Assembly: GCA_934183325.1 (NCBI GenBank)
Contig: CAKPSH010000006.1
Span: 1 to 64,000, forward strand
DNA: 64,000 nucleotides
Reading direction: 5' to 3'
Source: an uncultured Clostridia bacterium
GTDB lineage: Bacteria; Bacillota; Clostridia; TANB77; CAG-508
The position numbers and the translations under genes are program-made. The notes beneath the pieces are model-generated. The model searched no databases, was not told the DNA's origin, and saw only the letters and a list, made by a program, of their open reading frames with translations. Every line of letters starts with the position of its first letter. Positions within the stretch are counted from its first letter, which is position 1. Below are positions 8,636-18,294 of the stretch, piece after piece.

Positions 8636-9817
8636 ATGTCAATAAGAGAAAGACTAAGTGGTAATGAAGCTGCTGCAATAGCTATGAAACAAATTAATCC
8701 AGATGTTGTTGCTGCTTTCCCTATAACACCATCTACAGAAATTCCTCAATATTTTTCTACATTTGTTAGTAATGGTCAAGTAGATACAGAATTTGTAGCT
8801 GTCGAGAGTGAACATAGTGCTATGAGTGCTTGTATAGGTGCAGAAGCAGCTGGTTCTAGAGCTATGACTGCTACATCTGCAAATGGTTTATCTTTAATGT
8901 GGGAAATGGTATATATTGCTTCTAGTTTGAGACTACCAATTGTAATGAGTCTTGTTAATAGAGCTGTCTCAGGACCATTAAATATACATAATGATCATTC
9001 TGATGCTATGGGGGTTAGAGATGCTGGATGGATTATGCTATTTTCTGAAAATAACCAAGAAGCTTATGATAATTTACTTATGGCTCATAGAATTGCAGAA
9101 CATAAAGATGTTTTATTGCCTTTAATGGTATGTCAAGATGGTTTTATTACCTCACACTCTATTGAAAATATAGAATTATTAGAAGATGATAAGGTTAAAG
9201 ATTTTGTTGGTAAATATAATCCTGCTCATTATCTTTTAAATAAAAAAGAACCGATTGCCATTGGTCCTTTAGATTTACAAGCTTATTTATTTGAGCATAA
9301 ATACCAACAAGCAGAAGCAATGAGAAATGCAAAAAATGTTATTTTAGAGGTTTCTAAAGACTTTGAAAAATTAACAGGAAGAAAATATTCTTTATTTGAA
9401 GAATACAAATTAGATGATGCAGAATATGTAGTTATTTGTATGAACTCCACAGCTGGTACTACAAAAGCTGTTGTTGATGATTTAAGAAGTAAGGGTATTA
9501 AAGCTGGACTATTAAAAGTTCGTGTATTTAGACCTTTCCCTGCAGAAGAAATTGCAAAAGCTCTTTCAAATGCTAAAGCAATAGCAGTTCTTGATAAAGC
9601 AGATTCTTTAAATGGAGCTGGTGGTGCTTTATTTGAAGATGTAGTATCTGGAATGTATTTAAATAAAAATACTACGCCTGTTGTTAATTATGTATATGGT
9701 ATTGGTGGTAGAGATACAACTACAAAACAAATTGCTGAGGTATATTCTGATTTACAAAAAATTGCCAGTGATGGTATTGTAAAAGATCCATATAGATATT
9801 TAGGACTAAGAAAATAA
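8636..9817 (+). CDS. porA: 2-oxoacid:ferredoxin oxidoreductase, alpha subunit
   Basis: About 393 residues. ATG 8636 is chosen over an in-frame TTG at 8627 because AAAGGA then has about 10 bases of spacing. Family marks include LSGNEAAAIAMKQINPDV, AAFPITPSTEIPQYF, EFVAVESEHSAMSACIGAEAAG and TATSANGLSLM at the pyrimidine-binding side of the thiamine diphosphate site, and a C-terminal transketolase-like domain with LKVRVFRPFPAEEI. It pairs with porB to form the active site. Confidence 0.92.
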   Translation: MSIRERLSGNEAAAIAMKQINPDVVAAFPITPSTEIPQYFSTFVSNGQVDTEFVAVESEHSAMSACIGAEAAGSRAMTATSANGLSLMWEMVYIASSLRLPIVMSLVNRAVSGPLNIHNDHSDAMGVRDAGWIMLFSENNQEAYDNLLMAHRIAEHKDVLLPLMVCQDGFITSHSIENIELLEDDKVKDFVGKYNPAHYLLNKKEPIAIGPLDLQAYLFEHKYQQAEAMRNAKNVILEVSKDFEKLTGRKYSLFEEYKLDDAEYVVICMNSTAGTTKAVVDDLRSKGIKAGLLKVRVFRPFPAEEIAKALSNAKAIAVLDKADSLNGAGGALFEDVVSGMYLNKNTTPVVNYVYGIGGRDTTTKQIAEVYSDLQKIASDGIVKDPYRYLGLRK

Positions 9818-9835
9818 TGAAGGGAGATATGAAAA

Positions 9836-10786
9836 ATGGCATATAATTTAAAAGAAATAATAGCAGATAAACCTTCTCGTTTTAAAGCTGGTCATAGAAT
9901 GTGTGCTGGTTGTGGTGCACCTTCTGTTGCAAGAATGGTTTTAAGAGCTTTAAAAAATGAAGATCATGCTGTAATTGCTAACGCAACAGGTTGTATGGAA
10001 GTTTCTACATTTATATATCCATATACAGCTTGGGCTGATTCTTATATACACACTGCATTTGAATGTGCTGCTGCAACTCTAAGTGGTTGTGAAGCTGCTT
10101 ATCGTTCAATGAAAAAGCAAGGAAAACTTCCACAAGATGGCGATACTAAATTCATCGCTTTTGGTGGTGATGGTGGTACTTATGATATAGGGCTTCAAAG
10201 TTTATCTGGTGCAATGGAAAGAGGACACGATATGGTTTATGTATGCTATGATAATGGTGCATATATGAATACTGGTATTCAACGTTCCTCTGCTACACCT
10301 CAGTTTGCAGATACTACAACAACTCCTGCTGGAAAAGTTATTCCTGGCAAAATGCAAAAAAGAAAAGATCTAACTGAAATAATGGTTGGACATCATATTC
10401 CTTATGTTGCTCAATCAATTGGTATAAATAATTTTAAGGATTTATATGAAAAATCTGAAAAGGCAATATATACTGAAGGTCCAGCATTTTTAAATGTTCT
10501 TGCACCTTGTCCAAGAGGTTGGGGTTATCCAACAGAAGATTTAATGTCTATAAATAAACTTGCTGTTGATACTTGTTATTGGCCTTTATATGAAGTAATT
10601 GATGGTGTATATAAGATTAATTATAAACCGGCTAAAAAATTGCCTATAGAGGATTTTTTAAAGCCTCAAAGGAGATTTAAACATTTATTTAAACCTGGTA
10701 ATGAATGGATGATTGAAGCCTTCCAAAAAGAAGTAGATGAAAGATGGGAAAGTCTTTTAAAACTTGAAGAAATTACAAATAGATAA
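9836..10786 (+). CDS. porB: 2-oxoacid:ferredoxin oxidoreductase, beta subunit (TPP-binding)
   Basis: 316 residues. Cysteines in HRMCAGCGAPS, ATGCMEVS and LAPCPRGW are placed to hold the proximal 4Fe-4S cluster. GGDGGTYDIGLQSLSG followed by YDNGAYMNTG is the thiamine-diphosphate GDG...N motif (about residues 107-145). It is the last gene of the por operon, which makes acetyl-CoA (or an acyl-CoA), CO2 and reduced ferredoxin. Confidence 0.93.
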   Translation: MAYNLKEIIADKPSRFKAGHRMCAGCGAPSVARMVLRALKNEDHAVIANATGCMEVSTFIYPYTAWADSYIHTAFECAAATLSGCEAAYRSMKKQGKLPQDGDTKFIAFGGDGGTYDIGLQSLSGAMERGHDMVYVCYDNGAYMNTGIQRSSATPQFADTTTTPAGKVIPGKMQKRKDLTEIMVGHHIPYVAQSIGINNFKDLYEKSEKAIYTEGPAFLNVLAPCPRGWGYPTEDLMSINKLAVDTCYWPLYEVIDGVYKINYKPAKKLPIEDFLKPQRRFKHLFKPGNEWMIEAFQKEVDERWESLLKLEEITNR

Positions 10787-10798
10787 ATATTAAAACAA

Positions 10799-10828
10799 AT
10801 GCGGAGCTCACTTACGTGAGCCCCGCAT
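10799..10828 (-). terminator. Terminator between porB and GC-rich cassette 2
   Basis: Stem ATGCGG-GCTCAC / GTGAGC-CCGCAT (10799-10811 with 10816-10828, one A/C mismatch), followed on the minus strand by TTTGTTTTAAT. The high GC suggests it came with the cassette; it may also stop por transcription from the other side. Confidence 0.8.
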
Positions 10829-10858
10829 TATTGCATTTTAGGAGCTTTACAGATCAGA

Positions 10859-11269
10859 TTACTTCAGCTTACTTGCCCGCTTTGCGAGCTCGTTTGCACG
10901 CCGGCTTTTCTGGACCTGCTTATCGCTGCTTGTTGCCACCTTCTTGGTGCCATGCTTCTTGTCGTCCGCTTTACGCTTCTGAACATTTTTCTGAGCGATG
11001 GCAGCTTTTTCTTTGAGCTGGCGCTTTTTACGTGCGTTTGCCTTGCGACGCTTAGCACGCATCTTGCCGTTCTTCTCACGGGTGACAACAATCTTCTCAT
11101 CACCCAGCTGAATGACAACTTCAGGTTTTTCTTCGCTGTCTTCACGGTCCTCACAGGACTCGGCAAAGAAGTTATAGATGGCACAAGAGACGCTTCTGAT
11201 CATCTCGTCTGTATTCATCTCTCCTTCCATGGGCATTGCTTTCTCGTGCATTTCCTCGTTCTGATTCAT
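10859..11269 (-). CDS. Highly basic hypothetical protein in a GC-rich cassette
   Basis: 136 residues from ATG 11269, with AAAGGA 7 bases upstream; an upstream in-frame ATG lies within that ribosome site's leader. The N-terminal half is acidic (NQNEEMHEKAMPMEGEM, EDREDSEEKPEVV) with a short beta-like QLGDEKIVVTREK. The C-terminal half is an almost continuous Lys/Arg-rich helix that could bind nucleic acid. GC content and codon use (CTG, GCC, AAG) are unlike the surrounding genes. Like cassette 1, it has a perfect promoter and strong terminator of its own. I do not recognise the family. Confidence 0.6.
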   Translation of the reverse strand: MNQNEEMHEKAMPMEGEMNTDEMIRSVSCAIYNFFAESCEDREDSEEKPEVVIQLGDEKIVVTREKNGKMRAKRRKANARKKRQLKEKAAIAQKNVQKRKADDKKHGTKKVATSSDKQVQKSRRANELAKRASKLK

Positions 11270-11342
11270 GATTTTTCCTTTCATGCTTGCGAAACACTAC
11301 ATACAATGTTTGTGCTTCTGGTGTGATTATTCGAACGCATCT

Positions 11343-11371
11343 ATTATATTGTATTTTACATAACTTGTCAA
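11343..11371 (-). promoter_or_regulatory. Consensus sigma-A promoter of GC-rich cassette 2
   Basis: On the minus strand TTGACA (11366-11371) and TATAAT (11343-11348) are spaced by exactly 17 bases. The leader to the start codon is about 70 nt and includes GTTTCGCAAGC. Confidence 0.85.
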
Positions 11372-11453
11372 CATTTTAATTTAAATACAATAAATTAATT
11401 AATACTTTTTTATAAAACTCATAGTTTTTATTAATATGCATGCTTATTAAATA

Positions 11454-11484
11454 TAAAAAAAGTGGCTTTAAAACCACTTTTTTT
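11454..11484 (-). terminator. Bidirectional terminator after acpP
   Basis: AAAAAAAGTGG pairs with CCACTTTTTTT around a short TTTAAA-rich loop. It overlaps the last base pairs of acpP and has T-runs on both strands. Confidence 0.85.
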
Positions 11485-11722
11485 ATTGTTTATCTTTAAT
11501 ATATTCAACAACATCATTTACTGTTGCAATTTTTTCAGCATCAGCATCTGGAATTTCCATATCGAATTCTTCTTCTAATGCCATTATTAATTCAACAACA
11601 TCTAATGAATCTGCTCCTAAATCATCTATAAAAGATGCTTCTTTTGTAACAGAATCTTCAGAAACATTTAATTGTTCAATAATAATTTTTTTTACTTTTT
11701 CAAATATTTCGTTGCCTTCCAT
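11483..11722 (-). CDS. acpP: Acyl carrier protein
   Basis: 79 residues. The motif [20 protein letters not shown] contains Ser39, the 4'-phosphopantetheine attachment site, followed by acidic helix residues [12 protein letters not shown] typical of fatty-acid-synthesis ACP. It lies 170 bases downstream of plsX in the same direction, the usual fatty acid/phospholipid pairing. Confidence 0.96.
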   Translation of the reverse strand: MEGNEIFEKVKKIIIEQLNVSEDSVTKEASFIDDLGADSLDVVELIMALEEEFDMEIPDADAEKIATVNDVVEYIKDKQ

Positions 11723-11891
11723 CTATATTTCCTCCTTTAAATTAGCTAGTTAAAATTAATATGTATTAAGGATTATCTTATGTAACATTTTTATTTCTTA
11801 TGTTTCTATCCTTTCTTCTATTTTTCTTAATTAGCTTTTAAATATTTATATTTTCAACTTAATAACAAGATAATATATATATGAATTTTTG

Positions 11892-12929
11892 TCAAGCATT
11901 TTTAGGTATTTTTTCAAATTCTTCTATCATTTTATCTACTGCTTTATTTTGTACAAATTTCTCAGCTTGTTTGATTGTAAAGTAGAATAAATATTCATCA
12001 CTACTTCCATGAGCTTTAACAACTGGTTTTTTTACACCTAAAAACAATGCTCCACCATATTCTTTATAATCCACTGTTTTCTTGAATCTTTTAATTGCTG
12101 GCATACAAGGTATCGCTGCTAATACTGATAAAAAATTATGTGTTAAACTTTCTGTTAGTGTTTTCTTTACATATTTCCCTAATCCCTCAACAGCCTTTAA
12201 AAATATATTTCCTGTAAATCCATCTGTTACAATTGCATCAACTTTTCCTGAGAAAGCGTCTCTTCCTTCTATATTTCCAATAAAATTAATTCCTAATTCT
12301 TCTGATTTTTCTTTTAATAAGTTATATGATTCTTTTGTTAACTCATTTCCTTTTGTCTCTTCAGTACCTATATTTAAAAGACCTATTGCTGGTTTTTCGA
12401 CTCCAAAAGTGTTTTTTAAATAAATTGTTGCCATCTGTGCAAATTGTAATAAGTTTATTGGTTTACAGTTTGTATTTGCTCCTGAATCAATAAGTAATAG
12501 TCTGCTTTTGTATGCTGGTAATATTCCTGCCATTGCTGGTCTATCGATTCCTTTAATTCTTCCCACTAAAAGAGTAGCTCCAGTTAATAAAGCTCCTGAA
12601 TTACCAGCTGAGATGAATACATCTCCAGCTCCTTCTTTTAATAGTTTAAATCCTACAACCATTGATGAATCTTTTTTATGCTTAATTGCTTCTGTTGGTT
12701 TATCTTCCATTTCTATTGTTTCTGTTGTATTATGAATTTTTATTTTATTTGACATTTCACTGATTTTTTCTTTACCAAATAGTTCTTTTACTCTTGAATT
12801 TATAATCTCTTCATTTCCTGTTAGAAGTATTTCTGTATCATCTGCTATTTCATTTGCAGCTTTTACTGCTCCTTTTATTACCGCATCTGGTGCATTATCT
12901 CCTCCCATTGCGTCTAGTATTATAACCAC
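11892..12929 (-). CDS. plsX: Phosphate acyltransferase PlsX
   Basis: 345 residues starting at GTG 12929 (GAGGGAT upstream). ILDAMGGDNAPDAVIKGA at the N-terminus, METSD-like ETIEMEDKPTEAIKHKKDSSM, SAGNSGALL and VTDGFTGNIFLK are diagnostic. PlsX converts acyl-ACP to acyl-phosphate for PlsY in phospholipid synthesis. The gap 12930-13141 upstream has no gene; near 13095-13137 it contains an imperfect hairpin, CTAAGGAAA with TTTCCTAAG. Confidence 0.96.
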   Translation of the reverse strand: MVIILDAMGGDNAPDAVIKGAVKAANEIADDTEILLTGNEEIINSRVKELFGKEKISEMSNKIKIHNTTETIEMEDKPTEAIKHKKDSSMVVGFKLLKEGAGDVFISAGNSGALLTGATLLVGRIKGIDRPAMAGILPAYKSRLLLIDSGANTNCKPINLLQFAQMATIYLKNTFGVEKPAIGLLNIGTEETKGNELTKESYNLLKEKSEELGINFIGNIEGRDAFSGKVDAIVTDGFTGNIFLKAVEGLGKYVKKTLTESLTHNFLSVLAAIPCMPAIKRFKKTVDYKEYGGALFLGVKKPVVKAHGSSDEYLFYFTIKQAEKFVQNKAVDKMIEEFEKIPKNA

Positions 12930-13141
12930 TATTTATCCCTCTTCTTTCTTCCACAGTTTATGCACTTTATTAGTATATTATTAATATTTTAAAAAATCAA
13001 TACTTTTTGACCACAAATTCAGTTTAATTTTATTTCTTTTTATAGTAATAAAATATCTTTGTATTAGAAGTTTTTGTAAAAAACAAGAATAACATTTTCT
13101 AAGGAAACTCACTATTTCATAGATGACTTTCCTAAGATAAA

Positions 13142-13172
13142 AAAAGAAAGCACTTTTAAAGTACTTTCTTTT
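13142..13172 (-). terminator. Terminator after tuf
   Basis: AAGAAAG-ACTTT pairs with AAAGT-CTTTCTT across one mismatch (13144-13156 with 13158-13170). T-rich sequence follows on the minus strand. Confidence 0.75.
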
Positions 13173-13188
13173 CTATATTAGGCTTAAA

Positions 13189-14391
13189 TTAAGCTATTAT
13201 TTCTGTAACGATACCAGAACCAACTGTTCTACCACCTTCACGGATAGCGAATCTTAATCCAACTTCCATAGCGATTGGTGTGATTAATTCAATTGTCATT
13301 CTTGTATTATCTCCAGGCATAACCATTTCTGTTCCAGCTTCTAGTTCGATTAATCCTGTAACGTCTGTTGTTCTGAAATAGAATTGTGGTCTGTATCCGT
13401 TGAAGAATGGTGTATGTCTTCCACCTTCTTCTTTAGTTAATACATAAACTTCTGATTTGAATTTTGTATGTGGATGAACTGTTCCAGGTTTTGCTAGTAC
13501 TTGACCTCTTTCAACGTCTTTTCTATCAATACCTCTTAATAATGCTCCTGCATTATCTCCAGCTTCAGCTTCATCTAGAGATTTTCTGAACATTTCTAGT
13601 CCTGTGATAACTGTCTTTTTCTTTTCTGTTGATAATCCTACGATTTCAACTTCGTCACCAACTTTAACCATACCTCTTTCAACTCTACCTGTAACAACTG
13701 TTCCTCTTCCTGTGATTGTCATTGTGTCTTCGATAGGCATTAAGAATGGTTGGTCGATTGGTCTTTCTGGTGTTGGTATATAGCTATCAACAGCAGCCAT
13801 AAGTTCTCTTATGCAAGCATATTCTGGTGCATTTGGATCTGTAGATGTAGATTCAAGAACTTTTAATGAAGATCCTTTTATAACTGGGATTTCATCTCCT
13901 GGGAAATCATAGCTTGATAATAAGTCTCTAACTTCCATTTCAACTAATTCTAGTAATTCTGGATCATCAACCATATCGCATTTATTTAAGTAAACAACGA
14001 TATATTTAACACCAACTTGTCTAGCTAATAGGATGTGCTCTCTTGTTTGAGGCATTGGTCCATCAGCAGCTGATACAACTAGGATTGCTCCATCCATTTG
14101 TGCAGCACCTGTGATCATGTTTTTAACGTAGTCTGCGTGTCCTGGGCAGTCAACGTGTGCATAGTGTCTGTTTTCTGTTTCATATTCAACGTGAGCTGTA
14201 TTGATTGTGATTCCTCTTGCTTGTTCTTCTGGTGCTCCGTCAATTTTTGAATATTCTGTGTATTTTGCTTTTCCTTCTAATGCTAATACTTTAGTAATAG
14301 CAGCTGTTGTTGTTGTTTTACCATGATCAACGTGTCCGATTGTACCAATGTTGATATGTGGTTTTGTTCTTTCAAATTTAGCTTTTGCCAT
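13189..14391 (-). CDS. tuf: Elongation factor Tu
   Basis: 400 residues from ATG 14391 with AAAGGAGG upstream. G1 [14 protein letters not shown], switch [14 protein letters not shown]3 [13 protein letters not shown]4 NKCDMVDD, and domain II/III marks [14 protein letters not shown] and [13 protein letters not shown] are all present. It delivers aminoacyl-tRNA to the ribosome. It is last in the str cluster but separated from fusA by a 470-base repeat-rich gap and carries its own likely promoter. Confidence 0.98.
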   Translation of the reverse strand: MAKAKFERTKPHINIGTIGHVDHGKTTTTAAITKVLALEGKAKYTEYSKIDGAPEEQARGITINTAHVEYETENRHYAHVDCPGHADYVKNMITGAAQMDGAILVVSAADGPMPQTREHILLARQVGVKYIVVYLNKCDMVDDPELLELVEMEVRDLLSSYDFPGDEIPVIKGSSLKVLESTSTDPNAPEYACIRELMAAVDSYIPTPERPIDQPFLMPIEDTMTITGRGTVVTGRVERGMVKVGDEVEIVGLSTEKKKTVITGLEMFRKSLDEAEAGDNAGALLRGIDRKDVERGQVLAKPGTVHPHTKFKSEVYVLTKEEGGRHTPFFNGYRPQFYFRTTDVTGLIELEAGTEMVMPGDNTRMTIELITPIAMEVGLRFAIREGGRTVGSGIVTEIIA

Positions 14392-14449
14392 TTGAAATTC
14401 CTCCTTTAATTTTTTATTTTTTTGAATTTAATATCAATTATTTGCCAAT

Positions 14450-14478
14450 ATTTTATAATATTTTTCTTATTTTTGCAA
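14450..14478 (-). promoter_or_regulatory. Likely promoter of tuf
   Basis: TTGCAA (14473-14478), 17-base spacer, TAAAAT (14450-14455) on the minus strand, about 60 bases before the tuf start. Both boxes are imperfect. Confidence 0.45.
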
Positions 14479-14533
14479 TAGTTTTTACAAATTATTTAGA
14501 AAGGCTGGCTTTCTAACCTTAAATAGAAAGACT

Positions 14534-14600
14534 CTATCTTAATTACAAAATATTTTCTTGTAAGAAACTGTGTTTCTTACAAGTTTATATTTTGTGGTAA
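14534..14600 (-). repeat. Two-tier hairpin repeat A, copy 1 (tuf-fusA spacer)
   Basis: Shares with copy 2 (14793-14860) the string CTATCTTAATT and the inner hairpin GTAAGAAAC-TGT-GTTTCTTAC. Outer arms around ACAAAAT/ATTTTGT also pair. In this copy the inner stem is CTTGTAAGAAAC / GTTTCTTACAAG. Confidence 0.75.
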
Positions 14601-14626
14601 ATTCTATATAAGAATATTTTATACAA

Positions 14627-14665
14627 GAAAGAAGTTCGCGAGCAAAATTACTTCGTAATTTTTCA
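14627..14665. repeat. 39-bp direct repeat B, copy 1
   Basis: Starts GAAAGAAGTTCGCGAG and ends AATTACTTCGTAATTTTTCA. It matches copy 2 (14728-14766) at 38 of 39 bases. It contains the palindrome AAATTAC-TTC-GTAATTT. Confidence 0.85.
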
Positions 14666-14727
14666 TCTTATATCTTTCTAAAAGTACATCCTTCTTATTT
14701 TTAATATACTTTGTATAAATTTATTAC

Positions 14728-14766
14728 GAAAGAAGTTCGCGAGTAAAATTACTTCGTAATTTTTCA
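14728..14766. repeat. 39-bp direct repeat B, copy 2
   Basis: Second copy of the 39-bp repeat, with a single C-to-T difference from copy 1. The two copies start 101 bases apart. Confidence 0.85.
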
Positions 14767-14792
14767 CGCTTGTGCTTTCAAAGAAAGCACTT

Positions 14793-14860
14793 CTATCTTA
14801 ATTCAAAAACATTCTCATGTAAGAAACTGTGTTTCTTACATGATTGTGTTTTTGAATTAA
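14793..14860 (-). terminator. Two-tier hairpin repeat A, copy 2; probable fusA terminator
   Basis: Outer stem TTAATTCAAAAACA / TGTTTTTGAATTAA (14798-14811 with 14847-14860) encloses a perfect inner stem CATGTAAGAAAC / GTTTCTTACATG (14816-14827 with 14831-14842). It begins one base after the fusA stop, so it probably ends or attenuates the rpsL-rpsG-fusA transcript. It is also the second copy of repeat A. Confidence 0.7.
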
Positions 14861-14861
14861 T

Positions 14862-16946
14862 CTAGTCTTCTTTCTTTGTTCTTGTTGCCACTATTGTTTC
14901 TAGGATTGCTTTTGGAACTTCTTCATAGTGACTTGGTTCCATTGCATATGTTCCTCTTCCTTGTGTTTTTGAACGTAAGTCTGTTGCATATCCAAACATC
15001 TCAGATAATGGAATAAATCCTCTTATTATTTGAGATCCTCCTCTTGCTTCCATTCCTTCCATTCTTCCACGTCTTGAGTTGATGTCTCCTATAACATCTC
15101 CCATGTATTCTTCTGGAACTGTTATTTCAACTTTCATTATTGGTTCTAGGATAACTGATTTTCCTTTTTTACATCCATCTTTGAATGCCATTGATCCAGC
15201 AATTTTGAATGCCATTTCTGAAGAGTCAACTTCATGGTAAGATCCATCTACTAATGTAGCTTTGAAATCTATAACTGGATATCCAGCTAGGATACCGCTA
15301 TTAGCAGCTTCACGTATACCTTCTTCGATTGGTTTGATATATTCTTTTGGAACAGATCCACCAACGATTTTGCTTTCAAATATTACTCCTGATCCTGGCT
15401 CTAATGGTTCCATTTCAAGTATAGCATGTCCATATTGTCCACGTCCACCTGATTGACGTATGAATTTACCTTCAGCTCTTACTGCGTTTCTGATTGTTTC
15501 TTTGTAAGCAACTTGAGGTTTACCAACATTACATTCTACTTTGAATTCTCTCTTTAATCTATCTACGATGATATCTAGGTGTAATTCACCCATACCAGCG
15601 ATAATAGTTTGTCCTGTTTCTTGGTCTGTATATGTCTTGAATGTTGGATCTTCTTCAGCTAATTTTGATAATGCTATTGCCATTTTTTCTTGGGCAACTT
15701 TGTCCTTTGGTTCAATAGCTATATCAATAACTGGCTCTGGGAATTCCATTGATTCAAGTATTATAGGATGACTTTCATCACATAAAGTATCTCCTGTTGT
15801 TACATCTTTAAGACCAACAGCAGCAGCGATATCACCTGTAAATACTTTTGTGATATCTTCTCTATGGTTTGCATGCATTAATAAAACTCTTCCTATTCTT
15901 TCTTTCTTATCTTTATTAGCATTTAATACGCTTGTTCCAGCATCTAATGTTCCAGAGTAAACTCTGAAGAAGCATAATTTTCCAACAAATGGATCTGTTG
16001 CAATTTTGAATGCTAATGCAGCGAATGGTTCTTTATCATCTGGTTTTCTTTCTTCTTTTTCACCGTCTAAGTTTACACCTTCAACTGGTGGAATATCAAC
16101 TGGAGATGGTAAATAGTCTATTATTGCATCAAGTAATTCTTGAACACCTTTATTTTTGTATGAAGAACCACAACATACAGGTACTATATTTCCTGCTATT
16201 GTTCCTTTACGAAGTCCCATTTTGATTTCGTCAATAGTTAATTCTTCTCCATCTAAATATTTCATCATTAATTCATCGTCTTGTTCAGCAGCTGTGTCTA
16301 CCATTTCTTGACGAGCAGCTTCTGCTTGTGCTTTCATATCTTCAGGGATATCTGTTATTTCGATATCTTTTCCTAAATCATCTTTATGAATTAATGCTTT
16401 CATATTCATTAAATCTATTATACCTTTGAAAGTATCTTCTGCACCAATTGGTAATTGAATTGGAACTGGGTGTGCATTTAATCTTGTTTTTAATTGTTCA
16501 ACACAATTTGCAAAATTTGCACCTGTGATATCCATTTTATTTACATATACCATTCTTGGTACTTTGTATTTATCAGCTTGACGCCAAACTGTTTCAGATT
16601 GTGGTTGAACTCCACCTTTAGCACATAGTACAGTAACTGCACCATCTAGTACTTTTAGTGATCTTTCAACTTCAACTGTAAAGTCTACGTGTCCTGGGGT
16701 ATCAATGATGTTTATTCTATTTCCTTTCCAGAAACAAGTTGTTGCAGCAGAAGTAATTGTAATACCTCTTTCTTGCTCTTGTACCATCCAGTCCATAGTT
16801 GCTCCACCATCGTGTGTTTCACCAATTTTGTGTGTCTTACCTGTGTAGAAAAGAATTCTCTCTGTTGTAGTAGTTTTTCCGGCATCAATGTGAGCCATTA
16901 TTCCTATATTTCTTGTTTTTTGTAGTGTTACTTGTCTACCTTCCAC
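14862..16946 (-). CDS. fusA: Elongation factor G
   Basis: 694 residues from GTG 16946, 9-10 bases after AAAAAGGAGG. G1 [55 protein letters not shown] and domain [18 protein letters not shown] are all seen. It catalyses ribosomal translocation. Length and residues fit the canonical EF-G of the str operon. Confidence 0.98.
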   Translation of the reverse strand: MEGRQVTLQKTRNIGIMAHIDAGKTTTTERILFYTGKTHKIGETHDGGATMDWMVQEQERGITITSAATTCFWKGNRINIIDTPGHVDFTVEVERSLKVLDGAVTVLCAKGGVQPQSETVWRQADKYKVPRMVYVNKMDITGANFANCVEQLKTRLNAHPVPIQLPIGAEDTFKGIIDLMNMKALIHKDDLGKDIEITDIPEDMKAQAEAARQEMVDTAAEQDDELMMKYLDGEELTIDEIKMGLRKGTIAGNIVPVCCGSSYKNKGVQELLDAIIDYLPSPVDIPPVEGVNLDGEKEERKPDDKEPFAALAFKIATDPFVGKLCFFRVYSGTLDAGTSVLNANKDKKERIGRVLLMHANHREDITKVFTGDIAAAVGLKDVTTGDTLCDESHPIILESMEFPEPVIDIAIEPKDKVAQEKMAIALSKLAEEDPTFKTYTDQETGQTIIAGMGELHLDIIVDRLKREFKVECNVGKPQVAYKETIRNAVRAEGKFIRQSGGRGQYGHAILEMEPLEPGSGVIFESKIVGGSVPKEYIKPIEEGIREAANSGILAGYPVIDFKATLVDGSYHEVDSSEMAFKIAGSMAFKDGCKKGKSVILEPIMKVEITVPEEYMGDVIGDINSRRGRMEGMEARGGSQIIRGFIPLSEMFGYATDLRSKTQGRGTYAMEPSHYEEVPKAILETIVATRTKKED

Positions 16947-17011
16947 GGATTTTAACCTCCTTTTTATTTTTTTACAGCTGTGTGAAACAGCTGTAGTATC
17001 TTCTTGTTTTA

Positions 17012-17111
<100 letters not shown>

Positions 17112-17144
17112 TCATTCGCATTTAAGAAAAAAGTATTATTTTTT

Positions 17145-17615
17145 CTACCATTTATAATGTGCAAATGCTTTGTTTGCTTCTGCCATTTTATGCATATCTT
17201 CTTTTTTCTTAAATGCTCCACCATTACCAGCGATGGCATCTAGTATTTCTCCTGCTAATTTTTCTGCCATTGTTTTTTCATGTCTTTTTCTAGCATAAGT
17301 TACTAAATATCTTAAACCTAATGTTTGTCTTCTTTCAGGTCTAATTTCTAGTGGAACTTGGTATGTTGCACCACCAACTCTTCTTGCTTTTACTTCAAGA
17401 ACAGGCATTATATTATCTAATGCTGCTTCGAATACTTCTAGTGGATTTTTTTGTTCTTTTTCTTTTATGATGTCAAATGCATCATATACGATTTCTTGTG
17501 CTACTGCTTTTTTTCCGTCTAACATAACATTGTTGATTAATTTTGTAACAACTTTGCTATTGTAGATTGGGTCTGGTAACACATCTCTTTTTGCTACATA
17601 ACCTTTTCTTGGCAC
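17145..17615 (-). CDS. rpsG: 30S ribosomal protein S7
   Basis: 156 residues from GTG 17615 behind [56 protein letters not shown] and [12 protein letters not shown] are canonical S7. It lies in the str operon between rpsL and fusA. Its last 71 bases are duplicated just downstream (17012-17082). Confidence 0.97.
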   Translation of the reverse strand: MPRKGYVAKRDVLPDPIYNSKVVTKLINNVMLDGKKAVAQEIVYDAFDIIKEKEQKNPLEVFEAALDNIMPVLEVKARRVGGATYQVPLEIRPERRQTLGLRYLVTYARKRHEKTMAEKLAGEILDAIAGNGGAFKKKEDMHKMAEANKAFAHYKW

Positions 17616-17784
17616 TATTCTTCACTCCTTTTCATAAATTTTATGTGATATTTTATATTAAAATATCAAAGTTACTCTGATAGGATTTTTTTCCTATCCG
17701 TCAAGTGCAATAATCTATTATAAATTTAAGTACCTTAAATTATTAATCTATTATTTGCACTAATTACTATTGTTCAGTAATCGA

Positions 17785-18198
17785 CTATTTTTTAGGACGT
17801 TTTGCTCCGTATTTAGAACGAGCTTGCATTCTGTCTTTTACTCCTGCTGTGTCAAGTGTTCCTCTTATTATATGATATCTAACACCTGGTAAATCCTTAA
17901 CTCTTCCTCCTCTTATTAGAACAACACTGTGCTCTTGTAAGTTGTGTCCAATACCTGGAATATATGAAGTAACTTCATATCCGTTAGATAATCTAACTCT
18001 GGCAACTTTTCTTAAAGCTGAGTTTGGTTTCTTTGGAGTAACAGTTTTTACTACTGTACAAACACCTCTTTTTTGTGGTGCACGGTTGTTTGTTAATGTT
18101 TTATTTCTTGAGTTATATCCGTGTTGTAAAGCTGGTGCTGTAGATTTAGTTTGACTTGTTTTTCTTCCTTTTCTTACTAATTGATTAATTGTTGGCAC
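17785..18198 (-). CDS. rpsL: 30S ribosomal protein S12
   Basis: 137 residues from GTG 18198 (GTG-CCA-ACA) behind [41 protein letters not shown] core and [13 protein letters not shown] are canonical. It is the first gene of the str operon here. rpoB/rpoC and an L7Ae-like gene, often upstream, are absent; htrA lies there instead. Confidence 0.97.
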   Translation of the reverse strand: MPTINQLVRKGRKTSQTKSTAPALQHGYNSRNKTLTNNRAPQKRGVCTVVKTVTPKKPNSALRKVARVRLSNGYEVTSYIPGIGHNLQEHSVVLIRGGRVKDLPGVRYHIIRGTLDTAGVKDRMQARSKYGAKRPKK

Positions 18199-18245
18199 TT
18201 AAATTTCACCTCCTACTATATTTTTTGCTATAAATAAGCTTTATT

Positions 18246-18274
18246 ATTATACTATCTTTGTTTTGTAAAGTCAA
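18246..18274 (-). promoter_or_regulatory. Promoter of the str operon
   Basis: TTGACT (18269-18274), 17-base spacer, TATAAT (18246-18251) on the minus strand, about 50 bases before rpsL. Confidence 0.8.
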
Positions 18275-18294
18275 CAGTTTTACTATATTTTGCT

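Noticed and set aside
10816..11326. Other open frames (both strands) over the basic-protein cassette.
   Set aside because: High GC lengthens chance frames; only the 10859-11269 frame has a ribosome site and a correctly oriented promoter and terminator.
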